Shown piece by piece: positions 1 to 9,608 of a DNA stretch of 64,000 bases. The translations under genes and the position numbers were made by a program. The notes beneath the pieces are model-generated. The model saw nothing but the letters and a program-made list of their open reading frames with translations, made no database searches and had not been told where the DNA came from. The stretch is from Cohaesibacter marisflavi (lineage in GTDB: Bacteria > Pseudomonadota > Alphaproteobacteria > Rhizobiales > Cohaesibacteraceae). Location: the NCBI RefSeq assembly GCF_900115225.1, contig NZ_FOVR01000012.1, forward strand, positions 124,001-188,000, in the 5' to 3' direction. Position 1 is the stretch's first letter. Each line of letters starts with the position of its first letter.

Positions 1-786
1 GTATTGGATGGGATTTATGAAGTCAGTGAGGAGACGCGGTTTTTCATCCAGATTGGCGACACTCGTTACAGTGCGCTTAAGGAAGAAGCGTTGATTGGCA
101 CTTTTCTGCGGCAGAAACCGGCAGGACTAATTCTGACAGGCTTTGAACAGACAGAAAAAGCAAGAAAGATGTTGTCTTCTGCACACTGTCCGATTGTTCA
201 GATCATGGATTATGGTGGAACCCCGATAGATATGGCAGTAGGATTCGACCATGAAGCCGCAGGGTATGCAGCAGCTGCCCACCTAATCGAATGCGGCTAT
301 CGCAATCCCGGCTGTGTCGGAGCGCGGCTTGACGCCCGTTCTCGCCGTCGACTGGATGGGTTCCGGAAAGCCTGCCAAGAGGCGAATCTCTGGGATGAAC
401 GAAGAATGGTGACGACCCCACAATCATCCTCGGTTGGGCTCGGCCGTCATATGCTGGAAGAAATGCTTTCAAAAGACGAGACCGTTGACGCTATCTTTTG
501 CAACAATGATGACATCGGCATAGGTGTCCTTGTCGAGGCACAGAGGCGCCTGATTTCAGTGCCTGATCAACTTGGCATATGCAGCTTTCACGATATGGAA
601 ATGACCAAGCATATGCATCCAGCTCTCACAGCCATTGCCACGCCTCGCTATGAGATAGGTAAAATGGCATTTGAAATGCTGCTGGCTGAAATAGACCAAC
701 CTCAAAGCGTCAAAAAGCGGATTGTTAACTCCGGCTTCGAACTAAAAAAGAGGTCGTCGACCAAAAACCTGGCAGGCAAATTTTAA
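1..786 (+). CDS. LacI-family transcriptional regulator, 3' part
   Basis: The reading frame is open from the first base, so the gene begins upstream; about 261 residues are visible. They form the periplasmic-binding-like effector domain of a LacI/GalR regulator: FDHEAAGYAAAAHLIECGYR in the first third, a CNNDDIGIGVL segment and a VPDQLGICSFHD segment that are typical of the family, especially GntR (gluconate)-type members. The N-terminal DNA-binding helix-turn-helix, normally about 60 residues, lies outside the window. A regulator of sugar or sugar-acid catabolism is expected, but its target cannot be read here. It faces the LysR gene convergently with a 41-bp gap. Confidence 0.85.
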   Translation, partial: VLDGIYEVSEETRFFIQIGDTRYSALKEEALIGTFLRQKPAGLILTGFEQTEKARKMLSSAHCPIVQIMDYGGTPIDMAVGFDHEAAGYAAAAHLIECGYRNPGCVGARLDARSRRRLDGFRKACQEANLWDERRMVTTPQSSSVGLGRHMLEEMLSKDETVDAIFCNNDDIGIGVLVEAQRRLISVPDQLGICSFHDMEMTKHMHPALTAIATPRYEIGKMAFEMLLAEIDQPQSVKKRIVNSGFELKKRSSTKNLAGKF

Positions 787-827
787 AAAGGTTGGTCTGC
801 TTGCGCGCGCTGTCTTTCCCCTCATAG

Positions 828-1721
828 TCAGTTTAGCAATTTCTCTATCGCCGTTTTGAAACTGGCTTCGAATAGGGCTGATGGGCCAGTCGGTCTGGCC
901 TTTTCTAATCTGACCAACTGGTAAGAGACTGACATTGCGGGCTCAAGTTTGAGAATCTTGACTTTTGCAGATGAGGTTTTTGCCACAAGCGGATCTGTGA
1001 TTGTAACGCCCAGATTAGATGAGGCCAGTCGGCAACCATTGGCCAATGACGCTTCAATGGAATTGCTCGTGTTGATGTTGGCAGCGTTAATCGTCTTTTC
1101 CAAGGACAGTCGCAGGGGCGATGTTCTGCCGGGAAGAATGAGGCGCTCTCTGGAAAGATCTTCCATGGAGACGCATTCCTTTTGCGCAAGGGGATGCTCT
1201 TGTGCCACAACAGCAACAGCATCGCCTCTGCCAAGCAAAACGCTGAACAACCCCGTTGGCACATATTCACTACAAATCAGCCCGATATCATAGTGTCTTA
1301 AGCTGACAAGATCCAAAACACGTTCAGTGCTTTCGGTATCGAAAATAACGCTCAGGCGGGGGTGCACTGCAAGAACCTCTGGCAAAACGACAGAAGCACA
1401 CAACTTGTTTAGAGAGCTCACGGTTCCAAGCCGAATAAACCCTTCCGATTCAGCATTAATATCCTGCGCAACACGAGAAATATGGTCAAGCCCAACAAAA
1501 ACCCGCTCAACTTCGTGAAAGAGTTTAGACGCCTGGGCCCGGGGAACCAGCCTGCCGCGCACCCGATTGAAGAGCTGAAAGCCGATTTCCGCCTCAAGGT
1601 CCCGGATCAAACGGCTAACTGCTGGCTGAGTAATATTAAGGTTGGCTGCGGCGGCGCTGATTGATCCTGCGATCATTACGGCGCGAAAAGCCTCAATTTG
1701 GCGCTGTTGGATGTGATGCAT
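828..1721 (-). CDS. LysR-family transcriptional regulator
   Basis: A 297-residue LysR-type regulator with the N-terminal winged HTH (SISAAAANLNITQPAVSRL, about residues 20-38) followed by a substrate-binding-like effector domain. The frame extends nine codons further upstream to 1748, but the Met at 1721 (MHHIQQRQIEAFRAVM) matches the usual LysR N-terminus, so I chose it. It is divergent from the solute-binding protein gene at 1857; LysR proteins usually control the divergent operon, so it is the likely regulator of the transporter and nucleoside hydrolase genes. The inducer is unknown. Confidence 0.88.
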   Translation of the reverse strand: MHHIQQRQIEAFRAVMIAGSISAAAANLNITQPAVSRLIRDLEAEIGFQLFNRVRGRLVPRAQASKLFHEVERVFVGLDHISRVAQDINAESEGFIRLGTVSSLNKLCASVVLPEVLAVHPRLSVIFDTESTERVLDLVSLRHYDIGLICSEYVPTGLFSVLLGRGDAVAVVAQEHPLAQKECVSMEDLSRERLILPGRTSPLRLSLEKTINAANINTSNSIEASLANGCRLASSNLGVTITDPLVAKTSSAKVKILKLEPAMSVSYQLVRLEKARPTGPSALFEASFKTAIEKLLN

Positions 1722-1806
1722 AAAAAGTAGAATATAACATTTCGGCATAGATCGGCAAGAAAATTTGAATTGTGTTCTATTGATTTGCGGCGTTAGGCTG
1801 CAACTG

Positions 1807-1832
1807 TCCAGAGACCGTGGAGGTACTCTGGA
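1807..1832 (+). promoter_or_regulatory. Leader inverted repeat upstream of the solute-binding protein gene
   Basis: TCCAGAG at 1807-1813 and CTCTGGA at 1826-1832 form a 7-bp inverted repeat with a 12-nt loop, between the divergent LysR and ABC genes and just upstream of the GGGAGGA ribosome binding site (about 1844-1850). It could be a leader hairpin or a protein-binding site; the sequence alone does not decide. Confidence 0.35.
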
Positions 1833-1856
1833 TCATAAATTTCGGGAGGAAAATAC

Positions 1857-3422
1857 ATGGTATCGAAACCATGCGTCGCGATGACACTCGCTGCAGGCTT
1901 GCTGGCAACCTGTTTCTCTGCCCCTGCAGCTCTTGCTGCTGATCTGAAGATCGGGATCGCCGGTTCACCAACCTCAATGGACCCCCAGTTCTATGTCATC
2001 GGCACCAATAGTGCCATGGCTCGTAATATCTTTGATGGTCTGGTCAATCAGGATGATCGTCAGCAGCTTAAACCAGCCCTTGCAACCGAATGGACCGCCG
2101 TTGACGATACGACCTGGCAGTTCCATTTGCGTGAAGGCGTAAAATTCCACGATGGATCAGACTTCGATGCTGACGATGTCGTGGCCTCTATTGCTCGCGT
2201 GAAGCTGGCCTCGGAAAATAGCCCAAGCTCTTTCATGCCTTATGTGAAGGGCATTACTGCGGTAACGGCGATTGACCCGATGACGGTCGAATTCAAGACC
2301 GAAACAGCCATGCCGCTTTTGCCCAACAACCTCTCGCGCATTGCTATTTTGCCGTCAGAAGAAGGGGAAACCCCAAGCTCTGATCTGAACACCGGCAAGG
2401 GCGTGATCGGAACCGGTCCATTCAAATTTGTCAGCTGGATTCCGGATAGCACCATCGAGCTGGCACGCAACGATGACTATTGGGGCGACGTCTCTGAGTG
2501 GGACAATGTAACCTATAAGGTCTTTTCAAACCCATCCGCTCGCGTTGCTTCTCTTCTCTCAGGCGATGTTGACATGATCGAGCAGGTGCCGCCTGCTGAT
2601 ATCGGAACGCTGGAGAATAAAGACGGCGTTGGCATCGTCAGCAACAGCTCCAACCGCGTCATGTATCTGCATATGGATCAGGACCGCGACGACTCCCCAT
2701 TCGCCAAGGGCCCGGATGGACAGAACCCGCTTAAGGATGTTCGCGTCCGCCATGGTCTCTCGTTGGCCATCAATCGTCAGGCGATTATCGATCGGATTAT
2801 GGACAAACAGGGTGTGCCCGCCGGTCAGCTGGTACCTGAAGGCTATACCGGTTATGTCGATAGTCTGAAGCCGGATCCGTATGATCCCAAGAAAGCCAAG
2901 GAGTTGTTTGCAGAAGCAGGCTATCCGAACGGTTTTGATCTGACCTTCCATGCCTCCAACGACCGCTATCCCAATGATAGCCTTGTTGCACAGGCCATCG
3001 GGCAGATGTTCACCCGTGTTGGCATCAACACAGACATCGTGACCCTGCCGAAAAGCGTCTATTTCTCGCGCGCGTCAGCGCTGGAATTCAGCTTTATCAT
3101 GGGCGGTGCAGCCGTCGAAACCGGTGAAGCATCCGGCGTTCTTGGGCCACTGCTAGAGACCTACGGCGACAATTCCGGGCGAGGAAACCGCGGTCGCTAT
3201 AGCTCCAAGGCTTTCGATGAAGCCCTACAGCGTGGCCGTAGCCTTCTGGATGCGGATGCGCGGGACAAGGCGCTTCAGGACGCCATGAAAATCGCCATAG
3301 ATGATATGGGTGTAATCCCTGTCTTCTTTTTGGCGCATACATGGGGGCTGGAAAATAGCCTGACCTACAATGGCAGAACGGACGGCTACACGCTCGCAGC
3401 CAACGTCCATTCGGCAAAGTAA
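1857..3422 (+). CDS. ABC transporter solute-binding protein, family 5 (Dpp/Opp type)
   Basis: A 521-residue periplasmic binding protein of the SBP_bac_5 family. A signal peptide (charged start, hydrophobic stretch, AALAAD cleavage region near residue 28) is followed by family hallmarks: ARNIFDGLVNQD, WTAVDDTTWQFHLREGVKFHDG and VRHGLSLAINRQAIID. It should deliver substrate to the permeases at 5544-7483. Family members bind peptides, nickel, sugars or other small solutes; the nucleoside hydrolases encoded immediately downstream suggest a nucleoside-like ligand here, which is inference. A strong start site is given by GGGAGGA upstream of the ATG. Confidence 0.9.
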   Translation: MVSKPCVAMTLAAGLLATCFSAPAALAADLKIGIAGSPTSMDPQFYVIGTNSAMARNIFDGLVNQDDRQQLKPALATEWTAVDDTTWQFHLREGVKFHDGSDFDADDVVASIARVKLASENSPSSFMPYVKGITAVTAIDPMTVEFKTETAMPLLPNNLSRIAILPSEEGETPSSDLNTGKGVIGTGPFKFVSWIPDSTIELARNDDYWGDVSEWDNVTYKVFSNPSARVASLLSGDVDMIEQVPPADIGTLENKDGVGIVSNSSNRVMYLHMDQDRDDSPFAKGPDGQNPLKDVRVRHGLSLAINRQAIIDRIMDKQGVPAGQLVPEGYTGYVDSLKPDPYDPKKAKELFAEAGYPNGFDLTFHASNDRYPNDSLVAQAIGQMFTRVGINTDIVTLPKSVYFSRASALEFSFIMGGAAVETGEASGVLGPLLETYGDNSGRGNRGRYSSKAFDEALQRGRSLLDADARDKALQDAMKIAIDDMGVIPVFFLAHTWGLENSLTYNGRTDGYTLAANVHSAK

Positions 3423-3453
3423 TAAGACCCCGCAGTAAGACCCCAAGAGCCAA

Positions 3454-3488
3454 GGGCGAAGCGATGACATCAAGTCACCGCTTCGCCC
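3454..3488 (+). promoter_or_regulatory. Strong stem-loop between solute-binding protein and hydrolase genes
   Basis: GGGCGAAGCG (3454-3463) and CGCTTCGCCC (3479-3488) pair perfectly. After one A-C mismatch a further TGAC/GTCA stem closes a 5-nt loop. There is no T-run after it. Such hairpins at the 3' end of binding-protein genes commonly protect the upstream mRNA and give excess binding protein over membrane components, so this is more likely a processing or stabilising element than a terminator. Confidence 0.7.
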
Positions 3489-3506
3489 TAACAGAAAGAC
3501 TATGCC

Positions 3507-4484
3507 ATGTCTGCGAAGGCATCCCCGACCAAGAAGAAATCCATCATCATCGATTGCGACCCCGGCGTTGATGACACGTTGGCCATCCTTTTCGCGCTGG
3601 GTTCTCCCGAGCTGGATGTAAAAGCAATTACCACTGTTTGCGGCAACGTGCCGCTTGAAGTCTGCACCCAAAATGCACTGAAGATACTGGAGCTTGCCGG
3701 TAGAACAGATATTCCTGTTCATGCGGGTTGTGATAGTCCGATGATCGGTGAGCCGATCTTTGGCAAATTTCACGGAGCGGGCGGGCTGGGCAAGCTGGTT
3801 TTGCCCGATCCGGTGACGCAGCCATCCCCCCAGCATGCGGTGGGCAAAATGGCTGAATTGTTGCGCGCAGCAAAAACCAACAACGAAAAACTGACCATTT
3901 GCACACTGGGGCCGATGACCAATCTGGCCCTTCTAATCAAGCTACACCCCGAGCTGCTCTCATCAATTGAATGTGTAGTTTCTATGGGCGGTGCTTACAG
4001 GATTGCAGGCAACCGCACCCTGACATCCGAATTCAACATGCTGGCAGATCCCCACGCCGCCCGTATAGTCTATTCCGCAGGCCTAGACTATGTTGCCCTT
4101 CCACTCGATGCCACCCATCAGGCGATGACATCTCCCGAGCGGGTCTCATGGTTTAAGGGCGGGGAGGCCGGTTCGCCGCTCGCTGCGACTTATGAGCTCT
4201 TGAGCGGCTGGTCGCGCAACGATCCGCGTCGCTACGGATCGGATGGCGGCCCCATGCATGACCCTCTGGTAACCGTCTATCTGGTTGCGCCACATCTGTT
4301 CCAGACCGAACTCGCCAAGGTCTTCGTCGAATGCGACAGCCAACTCTGCTATGGTCAGACGGTGGCTGACTGGTATGGCCAAACCGGAGAAAAGGCGGAT
4401 GCACAAATCGTCCAGAAAGTGAATGCAGACGGTGTCTTCTCCATCATGAGTGAGCGGATCAGATCGCTCTCCCAAGCAGGGTGA
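3507..4484 (+). CDS. Nucleoside hydrolase (IunH-like), copy 1
   Basis: A 325-residue nucleoside N-ribohydrolase that splits ribonucleosides into base and ribose. The calcium-binding aspartate cluster DCDPGVDD lies at residues 16-23 and the distal catalytic His-Asp in GGPMHDP near residue 250. CTLGPMTNLALL and VSMGGAY are further family motifs. It has no signal peptide, so it acts in the cytoplasm on imported substrate. It is the first gene after the binding protein and is followed at once by a second, divergent hydrolase, suggesting two enzymes with different base preference. Base specificity cannot be assigned from sequence alone. Confidence 0.92.
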   Translation: MSAKASPTKKKSIIIDCDPGVDDTLAILFALGSPELDVKAITTVCGNVPLEVCTQNALKILELAGRTDIPVHAGCDSPMIGEPIFGKFHGAGGLGKLVLPDPVTQPSPQHAVGKMAELLRAAKTNNEKLTICTLGPMTNLALLIKLHPELLSSIECVVSMGGAYRIAGNRTLTSEFNMLADPHAARIVYSAGLDYVALPLDATHQAMTSPERVSWFKGGEAGSPLAATYELLSGWSRNDPRRYGSDGGPMHDPLVTVYLVAPHLFQTELAKVFVECDSQLCYGQTVADWYGQTGEKADAQIVQKVNADGVFSIMSERIRSLSQAG

Positions 4485-4488
4485 TGTG

Positions 4489-5547
4489 ATGGGAAAACGG
4501 ATATTTCTTTCTTCAGACCCCGGTATCGATGATATGGCAGCCATTCTGTTTGCCCTTGCAGACAGAGACATAGACCTCATCGGCATAGGCGCCGTGGCTG
4601 GCAATGTTTCTATGCAAACGGCACTGGAGAATGCACGCTTCACATGCGCGCTGGCGGTCCCATCTTGCAAGGTGGCTTGCTACGAAGGCTCTAGCGGCCC
4701 TCTGCTTCGTGAGCAGATTTACGGTGCACACAAGGCGCTTGGCCTGTTTCGCGATCATCTCGTAGATCTTGAAAGCAGCCTACCTGCTGTCGAGGCTGGC
4801 GTGGACAATGCGGAAAATAGCGCGGCTCTGGCGATGGCGCAGGCCATCAGGGACGCTGCAGCCATGGGTAACCCGATCACTTTTGTTGTGACGGGACCGA
4901 TGACAGATCTTGCTCTGGCAATGAAGCTGGCTGGGAAAAGGGCTTGCCTCGAAGGAATCGAGAATATCGTTGCCATGGGGGGCGCTTTTGAGGCTCTGGG
5001 TAACCGAGCCCCATATGCCGAGATGAATATGCTCAGCGATCCACATGCGGCGCGCATGGTTTGCGAGAGCGGTATTGCACTGACGCTTTTCCCGCTGGAT
5101 GCTACCTGGACATGCCGCCTGACACATCGGGATCTGGATCAGATTGCACGCGAAGCAGGACTCGTAGGGCAAGTTTTTGCACGTCTTTTCCGTGCCAGTG
5201 ATCGCGAGAATCCTGAGCTTTATGGCGGTCCTGGCGGGCCCGTTCATGATCTTCTGCCCGTCGTCTGGCTCGTCGCGCCCGAATTGTTTTTGACCCGACG
5301 CTCGCGCATTAGCGTGGCCACTGGTCCGGAACTTGCTGGCCACACGAGCCGTGTCCGCAAGAAAATCTGCAGTGATACATCGAGTAACGAAGGGTGTACT
5401 TTGCCGCATTGCATCGCTGAGGAGGTGAATAGCGATGGCATACGTGCGTTATTCCTTGATCATCTCAAGTCTCTCGCCCAAACCGGACGCAGGACCAAAT
5501 CCAACAAGCATCAGAGCTTAACAAACAGGGAGGAAGACCTGCAATGA
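4489..5547 (+). CDS. Nucleoside hydrolase (IunH-like), copy 2
   Basis: A 352-residue paralogue of the preceding enzyme. The frame is open from 4450, but the ATG at 4489 follows the upstream stop by 4 bp, has AGCAGG before it, and gives the correct N-terminus MGKRIFLSSDPGIDD. The calcium ligands Asp10, Asp14 and Asp15 are kept, while the first Asp of the usual DxDPGxDD motif is Ser8. The distal HD pair (GGPVHDLLP) is present. It is longer than copy 1, with an insertion near ARKKICSDTSSNEG (approximately residues 280-305) and a polar tail. Its stop overlaps the permease start (ATGA), so it is translationally coupled to the transporter. Confidence 0.87.
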   Translation: MGKRIFLSSDPGIDDMAAILFALADRDIDLIGIGAVAGNVSMQTALENARFTCALAVPSCKVACYEGSSGPLLREQIYGAHKALGLFRDHLVDLESSLPAVEAGVDNAENSAALAMAQAIRDAAAMGNPITFVVTGPMTDLALAMKLAGKRACLEGIENIVAMGGAFEALGNRAPYAEMNMLSDPHAARMVCESGIALTLFPLDATWTCRLTHRDLDQIAREAGLVGQVFARLFRASDRENPELYGGPGGPVHDLLPVVWLVAPELFLTRRSRISVATGPELAGHTSRVRKKICSDTSSNEGCTLPHCIAEEVNSDGIRALFLDHLKSLAQTGRRTKSNKHQSLTNREEDLQ

Positions 5548-6521
5548 CAGCTTATCTTCTTCGCCGTGGTGGACAGACCCTTCTCACCTTGCTGGTGATG
5601 TCAATCCTCGTCTTCGTTGGCGTGTATCTGGTTGGCAACCCGGTGGATGTCATGATCTCCGCAACGGCAACGCCTCAAGAACGCGCCGAACTGATCGTGC
5701 GCATGGGGCTCGACCAGCCGGTCTGGGTGCAATATTGGCACTTCCTCAAAGGAGCGCTATCGGGTGATTTGGGAAATTCCTTTCTCTATAACCGCCCCGC
5801 GCTGGGCCTCATTTTCGAGCGCATGCCCGCCACACTGGAACTGGCCTTCAGCGCCCTGTTCCTTGGGTTGGTTTTTGGTATTCCGCTTGGGGTGATTGCC
5901 GGCCTGCGTCCATCGAAGCCGGAATCGCGCGGCATTATGGCTTTTTCCATCCTTGGTTTCTCTCTGCCCACTTTCTGGGTCGGGCTGATGATGATCCTGC
6001 TGTTTGCTGTCAAGCTTGATATCCTGCCGGCCTCAGGGCGTGGTGAAACGGTCAATGTTCTGGGGGTGCCACTCAGCATATTCACTACCGACGGCCTATC
6101 CCATATCTTTCTGCCTGCGCTCAATCTGGCCCTGTTCAAGATATCGCTTGTCATTCGCCTGACCCGAGCAGGCGTATCTGAAGCGCTGCAATCTGAATAT
6201 GTGCGCTTCGCGCGTGCCAAGGGGGTGAGCGAATGGAGGATCGTCTTCTTGCATGTTCTGAAGAACACGCTCATTCCACTCATCACCGTCGTCGGTCTGG
6301 AGCTTGGCGCGTTGATCGCCTTTGCCGTGGTCACGGAAACCATCTTTTCATGGCCGGGAATGGGCAAACTGATCATCGATGCCATCACAACGCTCGATCG
6401 CCCGGTTATTCTCGCCTACCTGATGATTACGGTGCTCATGTTTACAGTGATCAACCTGATCGTGGACCTGACCTATACGCTGGTTGACCCACGCGTCAAA
6501 ATCGATGGGGGATCAGAATGA
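5544..6521 (+). CDS. ABC transporter permease, DppB type
   Basis: A 325-residue inner-membrane permease with six predicted membrane segments. It has the long first periplasmic loop of DppB/OppB proteins and the EAA-type cytoplasmic motif (YVRFARAKGVSEWRIVFLHVL) that contacts the ATPases. Its start overlaps the hydrolase stop and its stop overlaps the next permease start, both as ATGA, a tight operon arrangement. It pairs with the DppC-type permease to form the channel for the family-5 binding protein. Confidence 0.93.
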   Translation: MTAYLLRRGGQTLLTLLVMSILVFVGVYLVGNPVDVMISATATPQERAELIVRMGLDQPVWVQYWHFLKGALSGDLGNSFLYNRPALGLIFERMPATLELAFSALFLGLVFGIPLGVIAGLRPSKPESRGIMAFSILGFSLPTFWVGLMMILLFAVKLDILPASGRGETVNVLGVPLSIFTTDGLSHIFLPALNLALFKISLVIRLTRAGVSEALQSEYVRFARAKGVSEWRIVFLHVLKNTLIPLITVVGLELGALIAFAVVTETIFSWPGMGKLIIDAITTLDRPVILAYLMITVLMFTVINLIVDLTYTLVDPRVKIDGGSE

Positions 6522-7483
6522 CCGATATGACCAGCAACATGAATGCATCGGGCTCGTCTGAAGACCTCGCCGCCCAGATTGCAGCGGCCAACAGCTTCCC
6601 GCCCGAGCCACCTGCGCGGCCCATTCGCAGCGCCATCAAGCGCGTCCTGACAGACCCCTTGGGGCTTGTGGGCACGGTGATTGTTGTGGTGATGCTTCTG
6701 GCGGCCTTATTCGCTCACTGGATCGCACCGCAAAACCCTTATGATTTGGCCGTGCTGGATATTCTCGATAACCGCCTGCCGCCGGGCTCGGAAAGCTTTT
6801 CGGGCATGACCTATTGGCTGGGTACGGACGATCAGGGGCGCGACCTTTATAGCGCCATTCTCTATGGTCTCAGGACCAGTATCTTCGTGGGCATTGCCTC
6901 TGCAGGTATTGCGCTGGTGATTGGCTCTGTGATGGGGCTCATTAGCGCCTATTTTGGCGGTCGCACCGACACGCTGGTTATGCGCCTGGTCGACATTCAG
7001 CTCAGCTTTCCTCCCATTCTGGTGGCGCTCATTCTGCTGGCCATTCTGGGGCAGGGCGTTGACAAGATCATCGTTGCCTTGGTGGTGACCCAATGGGCCT
7101 ATTATGCTCGAACCGTGCGTGGTGCGGCTCTCGTGGAACGCGGGCGAACCTATGTGGACGCGGCCCGCTGTCTGGCCCTGCCTTCGCGCATGGTGACTAT
7201 GAACCACATTTTGCCAAACTGCCTGCCGCCGCTGATTGTTGTTGCTACCATGCGTGTGGCCTATGCGGTCAGTCTGGAAGCCACTTTGTCCTTCCTCGGC
7301 ATCGGTTTGCCGGTGACTGAGCCTTCGCTTGGTCTGCTCATTTCGAACGGTAACAAATATATGCTCTCCGGTGACTGGTGGATTTCAGTCTTCCCCGGCG
7401 TGGCCTTGCTGTTGCTGATCGTCGGCATCAACCTTGTAGGCGACCGCCTGCGCGATGTGCTCAATCCGAAGTTCAAGGACTAG
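6518..7483 (+). CDS. ABC transporter permease, DppC type
   Basis: A 321-residue permease with the extended cytoplasmic N-terminus usual in DppC/OppC, then the LGTDDQGRDLYSAILYGLRTS motif region (about residues 100-120) and six membrane segments. The EAA loop is near TYVDAARCLALPSRMV. The start overlaps the previous stop by 4 bp. It forms a heterodimer with the DppB-type subunit. Confidence 0.93.
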   Translation: MTDMTSNMNASGSSEDLAAQIAAANSFPPEPPARPIRSAIKRVLTDPLGLVGTVIVVVMLLAALFAHWIAPQNPYDLAVLDILDNRLPPGSESFSGMTYWLGTDDQGRDLYSAILYGLRTSIFVGIASAGIALVIGSVMGLISAYFGGRTDTLVMRLVDIQLSFPPILVALILLAILGQGVDKIIVALVVTQWAYYARTVRGAALVERGRTYVDAARCLALPSRMVTMNHILPNCLPPLIVVATMRVAYAVSLEATLSFLGIGLPVTEPSLGLLISNGNKYMLSGDWWISVFPGVALLLLIVGINLVGDRLRDVLNPKFKD

Positions 7484-7486
7484 ATC

Positions 7487-8494
7487 ATGACTACAAATAT
7501 GACCAGCAGATCTGACTATGCTCTTGAATTGCGCGGCCTTGAAACCGTTTTTGACGGCGACAAGGGAGCCGTTGCCGCCGTGCGCAACGTCAATCTGGCC
7601 ATCAAGCCGGGTGAAATTGTAGGTTTGGTGGGCGAATCCGGGTCCGGCAAGTCGGTGACAGGCCTCTCTATCATGGGCCTCATTGACCGGCCGGGCCGGG
7701 TATCAAAAGGCGAAATCCTGCTCAATGGTGAGGATTTGCGCAAAGTGTCTGCCAAGCGTCTGCGCTCTCTCAGGGGTGATCGCATGGCGATGATCTTTCA
7801 GGACCCCATGATGACCCTCAATCCGGTGCTCCGGATCGATACGCAGATGATTGAGGCCATCACCGCCCATGATCCCCGCATTGACAAGACGGTTGCCCGC
7901 AACCGCTGTCGCGATGCGCTCGGTATGGTGGGGATTCCCGACCCCGAAGAGCGGCTCTATGCCTATCCGCATCAATTCTCCGGCGGTATGCGTCAGCGTG
8001 TCGCCATCGCGATTGCCATGCTCAACAATCCCGATCTGATCATCGCTGATGAGCCGACAACGGCGCTTGATGTGACCATCCAGGCGCAGATCATTGCCGA
8101 GATGCAAAAGCTCTGCAAAGAGCGCGGCACGGCCCTCATCTGGATCACCCATGATCTCACCGTGGTCGCCGAATTGACCCAACGCGTCTATGTTATGTAT
8201 GCGGGATCGGTTGTGGAAGAGGGCCCACTGGATGATGTTCTCGACAACCCGCTTCATCCTTATACGCAAGGGCTCATCCGGTCCATTCCAGCGGACAATG
8301 ACCCCGGTTCGCGTCTGTTCCAGATACCGGGCATGACGCCCCCCATTGACCGGATGCCCAAGGGGTGCCGGTTCCATCCGCGGTGCCCTTATGTTCAGCT
8401 TGATTGCCTGAACGACATAGAGCTGACCCAGACCAGCGCGGCGCGCTCGGTGCGGTGTGCGCATCCGATCAATCAGGGAGAACAGGTCTCATGA
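7487..8494 (+). CDS. ABC transporter ATP-binding protein, DppD type
   Basis: A 335-residue ATPase with Walker A GESGSGKS (about residue 50), signature SGGMRQRV, Walker B LIIADEPT and switch histidine WITHD. The C-terminal oligopeptide-type extension, with a cysteine pattern in [10 protein letters not shown], is known in Dpp/Opp ATPases and can hold an Fe-S cluster. The start codon lies 3 bp after the previous stop, and the stop overlaps the next ATPase start at 8491. Confidence 0.93.
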   Translation: MTTNMTSRSDYALELRGLETVFDGDKGAVAAVRNVNLAIKPGEIVGLVGESGSGKSVTGLSIMGLIDRPGRVSKGEILLNGEDLRKVSAKRLRSLRGDRMAMIFQDPMMTLNPVLRIDTQMIEAITAHDPRIDKTVARNRCRDALGMVGIPDPEERLYAYPHQFSGGMRQRVAIAIAMLNNPDLIIADEPTTALDVTIQAQIIAEMQKLCKERGTALIWITHDLTVVAELTQRVYVMYAGSVVEEGPLDDVLDNPLHPYTQGLIRSIPADNDPGSRLFQIPGMTPPIDRMPKGCRFHPRCPYVQLDCLNDIELTQTSAARSVRCAHPINQGEQVS

Positions 8495-9540
8495 TCTCCA
8501 ATAGCGAAAAACAAGAAGCGCAGGTGAAGGCTTCCCCGGATCAGCAGGCACCCTTGCTGGAAATCGATCATGTCACGCGCCGCTTTGAGCGCAAGCCCGA
8601 TTTTGCCGCCAAACTGGCCGCCCGGTTGGGCGCACCCATCAACCGCCGCACGGTGCATGCCGTAGACGATGCTTCCTTTGCCATTCATCAGCGTGAAGTG
8701 GTCGGGCTGGTCGGTGAATCCGGCTGTGGCAAGTCGACCCTCGGGCGTATCGTAGCGGGCATTGATGACCCGACAGAAGGTCGCATTCTCTATCGGGGGC
8801 AGGATGTTGCCCATGCTTCAGGGGAAGCGACCAGAAAATTCCATCTCAAGATCCAGATGATCTTTCAGGATCCGCTCGATTCTCTTAATCCGCGCTACCG
8901 TATCGGCAAGTCCGTTTCCGAGGCTGCCCGCTATCACAAGGTCGTGCCAGAAGAGCAGATGGCCGAGCATATCGAGAAAGTGCTCCTGCAATGTGGTGTT
9001 GATCCCACCACCCAGAACCGCTTTCCGCACCAGTTCTCTGGTGGTCAGCGACAGCGGATCGGGATTGCCCGCGCGCTGGCATTGCGTCCGGATTTGGTGG
9101 TCTGTGATGAAGCCGTGGCATCTCTTGACGTCTCAATTCAGGCCCAGATCATCAATCTGTTCATGGATCTGCGTGATGAATATGATCTGGCCTATTTGTT
9201 TGTCAGCCATGATATCGGCGTTGTGCGTCATATCTCCGACAGGGTTGTCGTGATGTATCTGGGCCGGATCGTAGAGCAGGGGACAACGGCGGAATTGTTC
9301 GCCAAGCCAAACCATCCCTACACTCAGGCACTCTTAAGTGAAGTCCCCAGCCTGAAACGGCGGCATTCCTCTTTCCATACGATCAAGGGAGAGATACCTT
9401 CGCCATTGAAACCACCCTCGGGCTGTCACTTCCATCCGCGTTGCCCTCATGCCATGGAACGCTGCAAACTGGAACGGCCAATGCTCAAGGCGGTTGCTTC
9501 AGGGCATATGTCTGCCTGCCACCTCAATGATGAAGGATAG
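8491..9540 (+). CDS. ABC transporter ATP-binding protein, DppF type
   Basis: A 349-residue second ATPase. The frame is open from 8404, but the ATG at 8491 overlaps the previous stop as ATGA and gives the normal N-terminus, so it is preferred. Walker A GESGCGKST, signature SGGQRQRI, Walker B LVVCDEAV and a LFVSHD switch are present, followed by the C-terminal SGCHFHPRCPHAM segment. It makes a heterodimer with the DppD-type subunit to drive the transporter. Confidence 0.93.
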   Translation: MISNSEKQEAQVKASPDQQAPLLEIDHVTRRFERKPDFAAKLAARLGAPINRRTVHAVDDASFAIHQREVVGLVGESGCGKSTLGRIVAGIDDPTEGRILYRGQDVAHASGEATRKFHLKIQMIFQDPLDSLNPRYRIGKSVSEAARYHKVVPEEQMAEHIEKVLLQCGVDPTTQNRFPHQFSGGQRQRIGIARALALRPDLVVCDEAVASLDVSIQAQIINLFMDLRDEYDLAYLFVSHDIGVVRHISDRVVVMYLGRIVEQGTTAELFAKPNHPYTQALLSEVPSLKRRHSSFHTIKGEIPSPLKPPSGCHFHPRCPHAMERCKLERPMLKAVASGHMSACHLNDEG

Positions 9541-9608
9541 GGCGGGCTCCCATCGCCAATGGGACAATGTGCCCCCAGCTTAGTGCCGTGACGAAAAGGA
9601 CAAGCAAA

